The notes under the pieces are model-generated. The model did no database searches. It was not told where the DNA came from and saw nothing but the letters and a program-made list of their open reading frames with translations. From Casuarina equisetifolia (lineage: Eukaryota > Streptophyta > Magnoliopsida > Fagales > Casuarinaceae), in the NCBI GenBank assembly GCA_028551475.1, contig CM052356.1, positions 3,606,001 to 3,670,000 on the forward strand: a DNA stretch of 64,000 nt. The letters are read 5' to 3'. The position numbers and the translations under genes were made by a program. The number at the start of each line of letters is the position of its first letter. Position 1 is the stretch's first letter. Shown here piece after piece: positions 25,980 through 38,900 of this stretch.

Positions 25980-28650
25980 ATGCTAGTGAATTCGTGAATA
26001 AAAGCTACTAAATTCTTCCGGTGCAATATAGACTAATCTATAACGGTTGAAATATGGTTTCCATCGGCAATTCCTTGAAGACACTTTTGACAGTTTCAAT
26101 AGCAGTACCCTCAATTTCATTTCATGCATCCAGACATGTTTAAGATCTTGCCATGCCCTTTTCAAAAAGTTGCTTAAATATCTGTGGTTATTGCCGTAAT
26201 AGAACGTGCCGATCAATATGCTTTACCACCTCGTGAATCACATATTTCTCCACTCGAAGTGTTTTAACTATTCTATGAAACCTTTACCAGGACTTCACTA
26301 ATATATTTGAACAGGAGCAAAGAATCGCCACAGAGTTAGTTACGTACATTTTCAGTTTGTTGAATATCGATTGGTCCAGTAGTTGCTCTAATGAATGGCA
26401 CTTCTGCCAGTTCACCCTACTTCTGTCCCAATGCCATTAAAACTTCTCTTATATACTTAGAGAAGGATGCGTGTTCATCTTTAGTGGAAAACAAATTGTT
26501 TTTAGGGCACAAGGCCTTTCTTGAGCAACGGAATGCTTATCTTCAACACTAATTAGTGGAGCTTGCAAGGGCAATACGACTGCCAAAGGCTAACTGTTTG
26601 AGATATAGAGAACAAATAATTGTTGTAACAATACTCTGATATGAGATCCTTCCAGGTTGGCATACGTTGGTCTTATGGCTAGTGTTGTCCTCTACGAAAA
26701 CCTACTCATGAACAAATACTGGACCAGGATTTCTGGTTTATTTGTCAAGCCACGAGGACCAACGATTCTGTTAATGTCTATAGAGCTTGATGAAGAAAGT
26801 TTTGATACAAATTTTGATGGTTGACTCTCCATAGATGAAAGAGGAAGAACGAGACAATTCAACACATTAATGAGAAGTGAGAATGGTAAAGCAAAAAGAA
26901 ACTAACAATCAGTGATAGAGAGAAGCAGTACTTAGTTACTTAAACACAATAATTAGTTTACAGCTAACCCATATTAAGGAGTCCAAGTGTTCATTTTCTT
27001 CACACTTGTTGGTAGTGTCGGAAGATTGATCAATGCCAACCTTCTGTGCATGATGTGACTCAAAGGGGTGTGTTAAGTGAATAAGGATAATATTTTTTAT
27101 TTCCCTAGATTTGATTTCACTTGCTCATATAGTCTCATTACTTAAATAATCTTCATACAAACCAGCAGAACTTTGATGACTATGTGTTCGGATCAATGTA
27201 AATAAACCAGCATATTGAAGGTTAGTAAGTTTGCAGTATTGTGCCCATATGGTTCAAATCATCTTCTTTAACTTTAATAACATCAAAATGATTCTCTGTG
27301 AGACATTTGGTTTTAATTCTAAAAGTGGCAATTAATGATTGGGTTTTTGAGTATTAGTTGATGTTAAAGCTTCTATGTTTTTCTTTAATGGACTAAAGCG
27401 GTTTTTTCCTCTTCTTTTTAAACTTCCTCCTGTTCTTGTCCACCATTTGATAATCACTATAGAGGAAAAATCTCATTTGTCTAGTGGCTAAGCCTTGTTC
27501 TCCTTCCCCTCTAGGATTGACAATGGTCTGAAGGCCATGTTTAAGGAAAGAAAGCATCCTTAGACATGCATCTTGCACTTGTTTTTCCAAAAGATCCTCG
27601 TACTCATTGTCATTTCCACTAGATATCACCTCAAAGTGATGTTTCGAATACATAACGGGGATGTTAGATTCATGCTACATGGGATGACCAAGGAGTGCAA
27701 AGTTTAAGTTCCCATAACTAACTTCATTTTTTGTAGTAGTTTTAGGCCTATCTAACCCAAAATCTTTGGCTATTTTTGTCAAGTTGTTCTCTTAACATCG
27801 AGAAAGGTTTTGGTATCCCACCACTATCAAGGACATAACTTGCAAGTTTCTTCGAACAATCTGAACACCCATCTCCTTACTACCACCTTTTGAACCCTGG
27901 CAACCATGGGAAGATTTTTCTAACTTACCAATGCTGAACGACCAATGCTACTGATTTTTGTTGACACCCAAAGCTTCTTTCAACTTCCTTTTTGTATGAC
28001 CAGATGAAACATGTATGGGCCTAGGACTCTGTCCTTGAGTTCTAAAGCTATTAGGATGCTGTTGGAAAAAAGTGATAGCTGATTCTCTCAGAAGAACTTT
28101 GCATGGTTGTTGGGCCATATTAATGGAGAAATCACAATTTAAGTTCTAAGGCTGACATTGGAATATCTCGCCTGTAGGATTGCAATGTCCTTGAAATTTA
28201 GGAGGTTTCATTGGAATCTTTTGATAAGATAAGATCACCAGTATGCAAAAATACAGCCTAAAGCCTACCATCAACAAACTCAAACACACCAACAGCTACG
28301 CAAAAGCAAAGCTAACGGCATCTTTTTTTCACTTTAAAGACCTCTGGGGACTTGTTCATGCAAAATCAATGACCTGTTCGGAGCAAGAAGACTACTCCAT
28401 GAAATTTTTCCAAAGCCATCTTATTGTGTGAAGCAACAATCTGTGCACAGCCATCTTGTTGGGCAAAGATTTGCGTACCATGGAAAAGACATATACTATG
28501 TCGAAACAAAAGATTCCGTAGTGTAGTTATCACAGTCCTACTTACGGAAACCTGTAACTACATTGGTTTCTTGCCTCTTAGAGAGCTTACCATCAGACCC
28601 AATAGGGAAGGGAACAAAAAACTCAATAGAAGACATGTTTTCTTTTGAGG
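25980..28650 (-). pseudogene. Broken gene of unknown family, minus strand
   Basis: Not recognised. Coding signal is seen because the part at 26280-27510 has a diverged relative at 46945-48505 in which some translated stretches are kept. GEQG-A-RQ-RFFL-S-Y-MV lies near 27500-27430 here and near 48495-48420 there. EHASF--YIREVLMA is at about 26485-26440 here and at 47145-47100 there. Here the second stretch is followed by a stop (GQK, stop, GEL), and frames change repeatedly. The longest open piece is 27653-27393 (86 codons, ending in a Lys/Arg-rich tail). Probably a decayed multi-exon gene. Confidence 0.45.
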
Positions 28651-28879
28651 GAAAATGGACCTCTTTAAACATTTAGTTGATTGTCAAAATCTTCCCTTCC
28701 ATTAAGAATGGTTTACCTATAAATAAAACTAAACATGCCCATTTTCCATGTAAGAGATTGAATACATGTTACTAAAGAATAGAGCTTTCTCTCTATTGCC
28801 TAAGCCTAACCTACACACTTTATGGACATGCCTTCCTAATACATTAAGAACGAAAGCAAGCTACACAAAGAAAAGAAAC

Positions 28880-31644
28880 AGATACAAGTAATCATGCCTT
28901 CCCTCCTTTTACAAGGATCATTTGCCAAGACTGGTCCTTACCCCACAACTACCCTCCTATGTCCTCAAAAGAGTTTGAGTTTGATTGACAATCTTTTTCC
29001 TCTAGGCTTGGCTAAGGACACCTATACCCCATCAAATCACTCCTAATTTGGTTCTTAGGAATGGGATTTTAATAGTGGCAGTAATGGCTACACTAGTGAT
29101 GCTATGTGGTTCTCCAATCTCCATTATGGCATCAATGAGAACAACTTCAATTGGCCAAAAGACCACCTGAATATGTCAAGTACCCCTCTACAATCTATAA
29201 GTGGACCTAATGGATCAGCCTCTCTACTACATCTACCAATAGCTTTAATGGCTCAAGCCTACTACCCTTACTAAGGCCTACATTGGGCAAAAACCTCATT
29301 ACAATCATTGTAAAAAAGGGACCATGTCCAGAAAGTTTATTTCTTACTAGTAAGATACCTTCCAAACTAGAAGCATAAATAGAAAGGGGCAATAGAAGTA
29401 ACCTAATGGCACTATGCCTATAGCCATCACACAACTAGCAACTAAGTTGCATAATCAACTTGGCTTTGGACCCCAATACCAAAGGCCTATGCAATTGATG
29501 CAACAATTGGGCTCCCACACCATGTGAGCCACCTACACCACACCAATTGGCCCAAGATCAGCAACAAAAGTTGGCAAGCCTACTTAATTAGATAAGTCCC
29601 TCTAATCCATCTACAAACTTCACAAGTGTGCATCCTACACCTAAGCCTCTTACTTTCATATGGATTACTAATTCAAGGGCTAGTGAGAATATAACTCGTG
29701 ATTTAAATATTTAAAAATATATTATCCATGTGCATCACCTATATTTGTCAAGCTACCAAGTCACCCATATAGGACATTATAGGCCTAATCCAAAATTGCA
29801 ACTCAAACATAATTTATTTGCTTCTCATTTATGGCACAACATTTTATCTATTTGAAAACTAATTAGTGATAATAATTATAAAGCATTCTTTTTTGGTAAT
29901 TTTTGTTTTCCAAGACGTATGATTAGGGCATTGACTGAGTTAGGCAAGGTTGAGGAAGAACTTTATTTTCTATGTTTTTTTATTCCAAAAAAAATTTTCA
30001 TTATGTTTTTTTCTTTTTTTTTAGCTTAAAATAATCCTTGTATTCTAATTACCTACTTGCTAAGAACTTGGTTTTTTGTAATGATTATTCTCTTTGACAT
30101 AAATGTCTTGGTCATTGTTCTTTGAAATGATGTTTTGCACATGAAAAATCTATATCTTATACAAATTTCACTTCATGCAAAATTTTCCCCTTTTCAAAAC
30201 AAATACATATGTCCTTTACATTAAGCCAAATAGTAACCAAATCTAATTTTGAACTAGTTCATATGGATGTTTAAGGTCCCATAGCATTTACACATGATGT
30301 GAAAACTATTTTTTTATCATAATGGATGATTTCTCCTCTACCACTTAGACTTTCCTTCTTAATACAAAGGCTAACTTTTTCTTTGAAAATTCAATCTTTT
30401 CTTTCAATGGTACAAACTTAATTTTGGATGGTGCTTTGACAATGACATTAAATTTTTTCTCTTTTGAGCATCCATTCTTTATTTCTATAAAAGGCATCAT
30501 CGATAAAAGTTCCTTTGTTCAATTCTACAATAAAACGGAATGGGTTGAACACAAGTGTTGTCATTTGTTGGATGTAGCACAAGCCTTAATGTTTTAGGCC
30601 TTCATTCCTTTATATTTTTGAGATGAATATATCTTGACTGCCACTTACTTTACTATTCATCTACCCTCCTCTTTTGTTGGTTGGTTACCCCCTATAAATG
30701 GTTCTTTGGCATGTCAGCTCTCCTTGAACGCTTACACGTTTTTTATTGCCAATTTTATGCCACTACATTAAGCACACATGACAAATTTAGATTTAGAACA
30801 ATTTCTTACATCTTTATTGGTTAACCTTTTTACCAAAAAGGTTATTAACTTTACAATCGCACCACCAAAAATTTCATCAATCACAATGTTATTTTTTATA
30901 AAGATGTTTTTTCATTTGAATCACATTTTTCAAAGTCATCCTCTGATAGTCAGGCTACCTCATCAACTCCCATCATATTGACTAATGAATTAAGCACTCC
31001 TTTGTTGCCAATTTATGAGCCAATTTTCCCCTACACCTACATTTATACCCAATTCCCCTACAAATTCATTTGTCACCACACTTCATCTAGAGCTACACCC
31101 TCCATCATAACCCAAAGTGTGCCAATCAAGTTAAGCAACTAAACCACCCATTTGGTGTGCCAATTACCTATATCATATCATGCTTTCAACCCCTTGCACT
31201 TATCTCTATCCTATTTCCAACTACATCTCTCTTGACCAATCTCGCTTTTTAACTAGCACTTCATTGCCTAGTTCTTTACCATCCTAGAGTTGTATTTCTC
31301 TTAAGACACTCTCAATGACCTTAATAAGGTTAATGCCATGAGTAGTGAGCTTGCTAGCCTTGAGGCTAATCTCACTTAGGTTATGGTTCCTTTTCCTCCT
31401 AATCGACTTTTTATTAGTTATAAATGGGTTTATAAAGTGAAGTATAATATTCATAGCTCTAACAAAGGATAGAAGACCTAATAAGTCCCCCAACGGTGTA
31501 GTTAGAGAGAAAGCTTCAATTATCATGACATTTTTTCACCCATTACAAAGCATGTCACTATTTGACTTATTATCAATATTTGTCATAGTTCATAACTAAG
31601 CTCGCTTTTATATGGATATCCAAAATGCTTTTCTTTATAGCAAC
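28880..31644 (+). pseudogene. Degraded copia gag-pol, plus strand
   Basis: Plus-strand remnants in copia order. Protease-like WITNSRASENI near 29660. Integrase with LVHMDV-GPIAFTHDVKT near 30260, NKTEWVEHKCCHLLDVAQA near 30530 (usual QNGVVERKHRHLL) and ILTATYF near 30640. Reverse transcriptase start with YKWVYKVKYN near 31425, FSPITKHVTI near 31540 and MDIQNAFLYSN at 31612-31644. Many stops. It is cut in the reverse transcriptase by the LTR starting at 31645. No LTRs of its own were recognised. Confidence 0.8.
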
Positions 31645-32527
31645 TGATAACTCTAATTTGTATAGAGTTATTGTAACTATTTAGATAATATATAATATAG
31701 TATTTGTTGAGTTATAATGTATTTTAACTATATTTATGCAATTTTGTTGTTTTATGCAGAAAACCTCAAACAGAAGAAAAACAAGAGAAATGAAGCAAAA
31801 GATTGAGAGAAAAGAAAAAAAAAAGAGTAAGTACAACACGTGGAAAACAAAGGAACCAAAGAAAAAGACAAATAAAGAAAAGGAAGCCGTGCGATTGGGA
31901 GTTACTGGGGAAAAGAGGCGGGAAAGAGTAAGGAGAGAAATAGTCAGGCAGTGTGAGCAAAAAAGAGAGGGAGAAACGCAAGCGGTGGGGGGACTAGCTG
32001 GAACCTGGCCACGCGCGATAGTGCAGGTCTAGTAGAGAGCGCGGTGGTCGGGTGACAGCTGACTGCTAGCATCCTCTTTTGGCAGGAAACCCAAAACCCA
32101 TCTACGATTATGACTGAGTAAGCTCTTTTCCGGCCATTTGAGCTAGTTTTCGACATTTTTTGGGTGTTTTCGGCAGGGAAGGAGAAGACCTAACAGATCT
32201 GTGTGTTCTCCAGTAGTTTTTGTACAGTTTTCGGTGGCGGGTGACAGTTTCCGGTACAGAACGGCAAATGCCATTTGGGAGCTTATTTCAGCATATCTGC
32301 ATGTTTTTTCGGTAGATCTACGTAACTGTTTGGTAGATAGGCTTGTTGGGTTGTTTTTTTTGGTGATTTTTTGTGCACTATAGCGATGGCACGTGGAGGA
32401 GTACGGCGGCTCGTGACAGTGCATGGCAGTGGTGCATGCGACATTTCTTCCTCCCCTTTTTCAGCCGGCTTCTTCCCCACTTCAGATTTGTCCAAACTTT
32501 CCGTGAATTGAAGACATTTTGGCGACA
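31645..32527 (+). repeat. LTR family 2 inserted in copia reverse transcriptase
   Basis: Starts TGATAACTCTAATTTG directly after the MDIQNAFLYSN codons. The first 110 bases match the reverse of 19112-19222. The middle (31880-32520) is much more GC-rich than its surroundings, with overlapping open frames on both strands and no recognised protein. The right end is uncertain: the sequence is clearly neprosin upstream block by about 32550. Target duplication not established. Confidence 0.55.
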
Positions 32528-32549
32528 ACTTTCATAGTTATGATGGAAC

Positions 32550-33020
32550 TTGATTATGATTTCTTCAATGTGTATTGAATTTTCTTTAATTAGTAGTAAT
32601 TTATGTATTGAAAAATATGGCCAACAAATTTAATGTAGATTCAATACACATTAAAGACGTCGAATTGGCAAAGAACCTCATTAATTCAATGAGTAAATAA
32701 TGGGTTGGCATCATTCTGTCTAAAGGAAGATACTTATTATTAAGATGATATGAGGCAAATTCCACTAGCAACTTATACAAGAATATTTTGATAATCATTG
32801 TTAGCCCAATTTGGATGATTTAATGGCTGTAAATGAAATTTATTTCTTGTTCCTTGTTTTTACAAGTTTCTCTTTCTATTTTATTTCAATAATTGTTGTT
32901 TTCACAATTCATAGAAACTATTAAAAGGTAATAGCTTTCAATGGAAAGATAGAGAATAAATTACCTAAATATTTTCCTTTATGTTTTTGTTTCTCTCTTA
33001 TCTAGATAGAAGAAGAATTT
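32550..33020 (-). repeat. Orphan neprosin upstream block, distal part missing
   Basis: Diverged copy of 24190-24610 and 62500-62945 (shared TTAATTAGTAGTAA-TTATGTATTG, GAATTGG--AAGAAC, GGATGATTTAATGGCTG and the end near TCTCTTATCTAGA). The part that should follow is found 10 kb further right, at 43170-43600. No neprosin exon stands to its left, so the gene it served has been lost. Confidence 0.6.
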
Positions 33021-33179
33021 TTCTTTCTTTCTTTGATCATACAAATCATTTTTTTTGTGCTTTTGGGTCTTTTGTGCAATAAAAGTGAATGTTTGGCTAG
33101 GAGGTTGGGAGAAAAAAAAATATGAAGAACAAAAAAAAAAAAAAAAAGATAGATGCCAATAAGCTCTAAGATATAAAGG

Positions 33180-33757
33180 CAATGCTAGCAGTCAAGGAGG
33201 TGTGCTACCACCAATCCCTAACAAGAACCTGATAAAGGATACAAAGGTTTATCACACAACTTAAGAGTTTTTACTCTCTTGAAAACAAGTCTGCTTACAA
33301 CTAAAACAATGCTCCCTTTAAATAGGCAGCTAAAACTAATTCTAGAAGGATCCTAGTAAATTATGAATCTTTAAAACCTAATTCTAAAAGAATTCTAGTA
33401 AATCAAAAATTCTTAAAATTAAAGAAATCTTAATAAATCTGGATTCTGACAAATAAAGGAATCCTAGACAAATCAAAGATCTAACAAGTATGAAAATCTC
33501 AAATAAATCAGAAATCTAGACAATTAAGGAAAACCAAACAAAAGGAAATAATCTCAACAATAAAGAAAACCTAAGAAATTAAGGACTCAATAACTATTTA
33601 GGAAACCTTTGTTATTAAAGATTGTAGAGATGCTACAAAATATTCTTAGGCTACTCTACAACCTTAGCCTTCTTAGACCCACTAGATTACATTATGGACT
33701 CTCAATTCTTTGATGTTGAAATTCATAATATTAGGCCTTTAGTACATCCACACCAAT
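33180..33757 (-). repeat. Probable 3' LTR of a gypsy remnant
   Basis: On the minus strand a purine tract (TTTAAGAAGGGGAGATTGG) ends near 33757 and is followed by TGTGGATGTACTAAAG, a likely LTR start. The region to 33180 contains repeated AATCCTAG/AATCTTAA-type motifs. The other end of the LTR was not identified and no second copy is in the window. Confidence 0.45.
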
Positions 33758-33759
33758 CT

Positions 33760-34935
33760 CCCCTTCTTAAAGAAGATTTTTCCTCAAATCTTGAGTGTTA
33801 CTCTGGGCTTTATCATTCCATGGATCCATAATCTAAGTTTGTGCACACGAATCAAGCTCTAGCTCTAGTGGCCTACCCAAGTGTGTTGGTTCATAAACCA
33901 ATGGCAAACTACCATGCTACTTGGATGGAAGTTTACAACCTAACCAACAATATAATCCAAGCAAGTAGTTAAATTTCTAGAATGTTTTAGTAGCACCTTC
34001 ATCAATAGCATTGAAAACTCTTAGTGATTGTTGTTGACATGTCCTCTTTTAATGATTTGACAATACAAACCCATAAAGGAAACCATTGTTCATGCTTAAT
34101 GCCTCTAAATTCTTTAATTCTTGGATGAAACCTTGTGGTTCTTCTGACAAAATTTCTTTCATTGCCTTGTTTGGTAATATCTTGTGCTTCAGTAGATCTG
34201 CACTTCTTGGACCTATCTCCTTTTCAGGTAGCACATCTTGCTTTGAAGGATCCAAGCACTTTGGCTTTGCATTCATGGTTGTTGGTGTCTTAATCTCCAA
34301 AAGATCCAAACTTTCTAGGTCCACCTACTTCTCTACCAACACCACAAGCTTTGATAGATCCAAATCTTTTGGTTCTATTTCTATTGACTTTGTTTCTTAT
34401 ACTTGAACTTTTGTGGCTTTTTTTAGTGAAGCTTCTCTCCCATACCACCTTTCTATCCACATATCATACTCTTCCCTGTAATAATTGTAGTTATTTTGTT
34501 GTTGGTACTTGGAATATGTTAACGCGTAATCTTTTTTTAAATTACATCATGGGTCTTAGTTTCAGCATTTATTCATCTTGCACACATCAACCTGATCTTG
34601 CTTGAAATCTTTAAGCAAGAAACACCTTTTAAGCAACTTCTTCAATTTCTCCTATAAACAGACTTTTTCCTTTCCATCTAGAACTCTTTGTTTCTTAACA
34701 TCCTCCCACCACAAAGAAGCAAATTCTTTAAAATGAAGAATAACAACCTTATATTTCTTCTAATCGTCATACGTTTGGAACTCAAACACCCCTTCAATAT
34801 AATATAGCTAATCAACAAAATCATTGGGATCAATAGTGCCTTTGAATTCTGGGATCTCGACGCATAAGCTACAATCATCATCTAGCCTCTTCTTCCACTC
34901 TCTTTCATCTTGGTTGCCCTACGTGTCTTGGCAAA
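33760..34935 (-). pseudogene. Ty3/gypsy gag remnant
   Basis: Minus-strand translation near 34870-34650 gives the gag core: IPEFKGTIDPNDFVDWLYYI, FKEFASLWWEDVKKQRV, then EKLKKLLKRCFLLKDFKQD. This is the retrotransposon gag family typical of plant gypsy elements. It is followed by an open stretch at 34324-34049 of linker-type sequence and then directly by the polypurine tract and LTR. No protease, reverse transcriptase or integrase is seen, so pol has been deleted. Frameshifts are present. Confidence 0.7.
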
Positions 34936-34949
34936 AGGCTTGCAACCTT

Positions 34950-35913
34950 GAGGACATCAACATTTTTATCTTAGCTCAAGATGCCTTTATTAGGAAGCTT
35001 AATCATTTAATAGAGATGACACCATTCATTGGAAGATTTAAAGGTGATAATAATTTCAACAGGGGGGTTCTCATTTATTATATGCTGATGATATGTTAAT
35101 TTTTATGGAAGGGAACCAAAGGTCTCTTGAATACATCAAGGCTTTGCTACAAGAATATAAAGTGTATAATGGACAAAAGGTGAATGTAGAAAAGACGAGG
35201 GTAATGGTGTTAAGGAAGTTAGAATCATCCAAAAAGAACTTATCAAGCATATTACAAGTTTCTGTTTTGCAAAGTTGGTAATTAAATGCTTAGGTATTCC
35301 ATTATTCAAGGGACAAAGTCGAATCCATTACTTTAAAGAGATGGTGGATACTATAGCTAATCGAATGCATAATTGGAAAGTAAAATTCTTATGTCAGGGG
35401 GCAAATTGACATTAATCAAAAGTGTACTCTCCTCTATGCCAATACATACCATTTTCATTATGAAAGTACCAAAAACAGTCATACAAAAGATCAATAGTAT
35501 ACTGGCCAAATTCATATGGAGTAATGGGGATGACCATGGTAGCCATTAAGTTAAGTGGCAAAATATTTATACTCCTTTGGAAGAAGGTGGGCTAGGAGCT
35601 CAAAACCTAAAACAAACAATGCAAGCACTTCAAACAAAGTTTACATGGCCTTGTGTGCAAGGACAATCCCTATAGGCCTCAATTCTTCGAGCCAAGTATA
35701 AGCATCCAATAAAAGCAATTAGATGAGGTAGAAAGATTGCACATTCACATACATGGAAGATGTTTTTACCTTGGGTAGAGTATTCAATCCAACATGGTAA
35801 ATGGTTTAGTGGTAAAGGAAAATGCTCCTTTTGGAAGGATAATTGGATTGGATATAACAATTAGAGAAACCCTTCAAAATCAAAATTTTATTAAGGAACA
35901 TTTGTCTAGTAAG
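34950..35913 (+). pseudogene. LINE (L1-type) reverse transcriptase, 5' part of a split element
   Basis: Plus-strand remnants: AQDAFIRKLNHLIEM near 34980, the catalytic LLYADDMLIFMEG near 35075-35110, QKVNVEKTRVM near 35185, then CLGIPLFKG and GGKLTLIKSVLSSMPIHT near 35400, KFIWSNGD, and LEEGGLGAQNLK near 35600. This order is that of the plant LINE reverse transcriptase C-terminal half. Frameshifts and stops break it. The element stops at the LTR at 35914 and continues at 41825. Confidence 0.85.
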
Positions 35914-37185
35914 TGTTAAGTGAAATTTAATTACAAGTGAACATGTTGAACAAGTAATATAATGATGAGAAAGATATTGTCCCATAAAGATTGGTGATTA
36001 CTAAACTAATTAATTACTAACAGTGAACAACTCCTAGAATTTATCTAGCAAATCAAATTGATAGATGATAGATTAACTAACTAAATCTAAGAAAACTAAA
36101 TACAATAAATATGTTAAAGCATATGATTTCACCATAATTACTATGTATTAATATTGATTATTTATGCTTGCAAGAGGGATAATATCTATGTGATAGCGGA
36201 ACTTCCTAATTTATTTACTATCCTAGGTCTAGGTATAGCAGACCTACTTAGTTCATTAATTCACTATATCTCTATATGTGAATTGAAACAAACCAAATGC
36301 ATTAGGATCTGTGACTATTCCCAGTTTACACCAAAAGCCACACAAATAATATGATATATGTCTATCCATATTTAATTTATGGCTACACATTACAAGAAGC
36401 AACTACATATCATCTCCTGTTGATCTCAAACATGCAAATCATATCATTTAAGTGCTAGCTAATCACTTAAAAGCATTAAACACAGTAATATGTAACTTCA
36501 CATAAACAAAATATCTTGCAAAACATAATAATCATAAGATTCATACCATAATAATTAGATTATATCATAGCTCTAACAAAAGTAAACTAAAGCATAAAGA
36601 AATAATGAGGAAGAATAATAATAAGAAATAAAGAAGGCATCTTGAATCCAAGAACAAAAAGTCTGTCACCCTTTTTGTCTTCTCTTCAAGAAAACCTTGA
36701 ATTCTTAGCCTCTTTCTTGAATTATGCTCAATTTCCTCCTCCTCTTTCTTTTGCTTCTTCTCTTCTCTTAAATAGGGTTTAGGTTTAGACCTACTCTTAT
36801 CCTAATAGAATTAGGTTTTAGAGATCTAAAACAATTGGGTTTTAAACTCTTAATTTAATTAGGTTTTGAACTCCTAATTAATTAGGCTTTGCACTCATAA
36901 TATGATTAGGTTTTCTAATTATTTAGAAAATCCAATAACAATAAAATCTAATAACAATCATTCAAAGCCCAAGCCCATCTTGACTCTCTTGATCTTCATA
37001 TTACGATTTTACCACACAATAAGTATCAGGCTCTCCATGTTCATCCTTTTTCTCCTTACTTCCTTATGCTACATAAACAAGATAAATTTAGGTAAATAAA
37101 GAGAAGTTCAAATGTTTTCTCACAATTATTAAAGTTATTTATTGCTTAAAATAGGTAAAATAACTCTATAAAAATAGAGTTATCA
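35914..37185 (-). repeat. 3' LTR of the Athila-like element
   Basis: Starts TGTTAAGTGAAATTTAATTA and ends ATAGAGTTATCA. Partner of 40554-41824. Confidence 0.92.
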
Positions 37186-38900
37186 AAACCCTCAAACTTA
37201 ACATTTTGCTAGTCCTCTAGCAAAAGCAATAAACAATATATGTTTTAGACAAAACCCCTTCATGATATTCTTCCATAATTGCTCAACTTAACAATTTAAA
37301 GAAAAATATAACTTTTATCCAAACACCACAATTGTTTCATAAGATAAGATAGACTCTTAACTATATTGACCACATATGTGTGTGTGTAAGTCCTCATCTT
37401 TTCAACTATATGCATTCCAAATAAATTCACATTAATATGCAACCTCTCAAAATCTTTAACCAAATCTCATAGGTTTGCTTTTCATTCCTCTCTTCACTAA
37501 TGTAGGCCAATCATTTAACCAAGAATCAATAGGACTTTTATAAGCTTGTAATGTAAGGCTAGGCTAGGGGTAAGATGAAAGTTATTTAGGCTTAATTCAT
37601 CCATGAACACATTACTTTCTAAGATCTCATAAAAAACTCTTATCACTTTCTACCATCACTTTTTTTTTTCGCAAATGATCTTTGTATCACCACTTCTCTC
37701 ATTCTTTTCTTCCCAAAAATACTTGATTTCACTTGGATTTTGACACTCACAAAAGTCACAATCATGCTTGCAATAATAAAGCAAGTAGTAGAACTAGAAA
37801 TGTAACCATTATAATCTTATCTTGCTGATGATATCCAACTACTATGCAAAAGTCAATTTCTGAACCTTGAGTGCCTTGAATTTGACAATAAGCAATACGA
37901 GAATTCCAATCTTGGACAGATGTTGCATTTCCCTTTTCTTTTCTCTTTTTTTTTTTTGCATTCACAAAAGCAACATATTATGCTATATAATCATTGCAAT
38001 CAACATCCTTCCCATATAACATCCTTCCCCTCAACTTCTCTTCACTCAAATAGACTTATATCCTAAAAATCAATATGTTCAAGGATGCGGGATGAAAAGA
38101 TAATTTGTCAAAGGCTCAAAGGTATATATATATATATATGTGGGTGTCATAAAAAAAATGGATAAAAATCAAGGCTCAGCGGGTGACTGATGATAAATAA
38201 ATAGGGTTGGCTTAAAAGGCTCAAACGATCCAAAGAATGGCCTAAATCATTTTCTCAATTAGATGCAACTTAGGATTTCACCTCAAGAGGAAATCAAACA
38301 AATTCTAAGATCTAGATGAGATTTAAGAAAATCACATACTTCACATGAATGTTCTTTAGAAATACACACAATTTCAAAAATGAAGGACTTTTAGTGCTTA
38401 ATAGGTGGATCAACATAATCAAAATCACACTTAATTCACACCACAATTGCAGGTTTGAACAAAATATATATCTTCCAAAGAATTACCAAGAATTCACAAC
38501 ATGGGATGTAATCATGACATAAAAAAAAATTCAATCAAATTTAGCACAAAGGTTCTTTCCCTACCCCCAAACTTGAATGAAGCATTGTCCTCAATACAAA
38601 AACAAAATAAAGCAATAATAATGAAGGAATAGGAATGAGAAAACTCCCTTGATTATAGGTTGTCAAAATGGAGTTATGATGAGCATATGGTAATAGCCTT
38701 CTAACCAAACTGCTAACAAAATACTTGAGTTGCCTCCTAAGAAGCGCTTGCTTTATAGTTTTCAACCAAACTATTATGATGTTGTTGCTCAAAGAGGATG
38801 AAACTCCAATAGTTTAGGAGACAGCTTGTGTCATTTGATTGTTGAGCATTCTTCAATAAGCACAACTGTCTCATATACTTCCAACTTTCTTTTGTTCTCT
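37186..38900 (-). other. Non-coding 3' internal region of the Athila-like element
   Basis: Co-linear in its 3' part with 16582-17350. Contains a TA microsatellite near 38122-38140. Near 38600-38540 the translation ASFKFGG recalls the start of the post-pol region of Athila elements, but no full protein is readable. Confidence 0.6.

Noticed and set aside
32143..32528. Overlapping GC-rich open frames on both strands
   Set aside because: No domain is recognisable, and the GC-rich middle of family 2 LTRs is open by composition.
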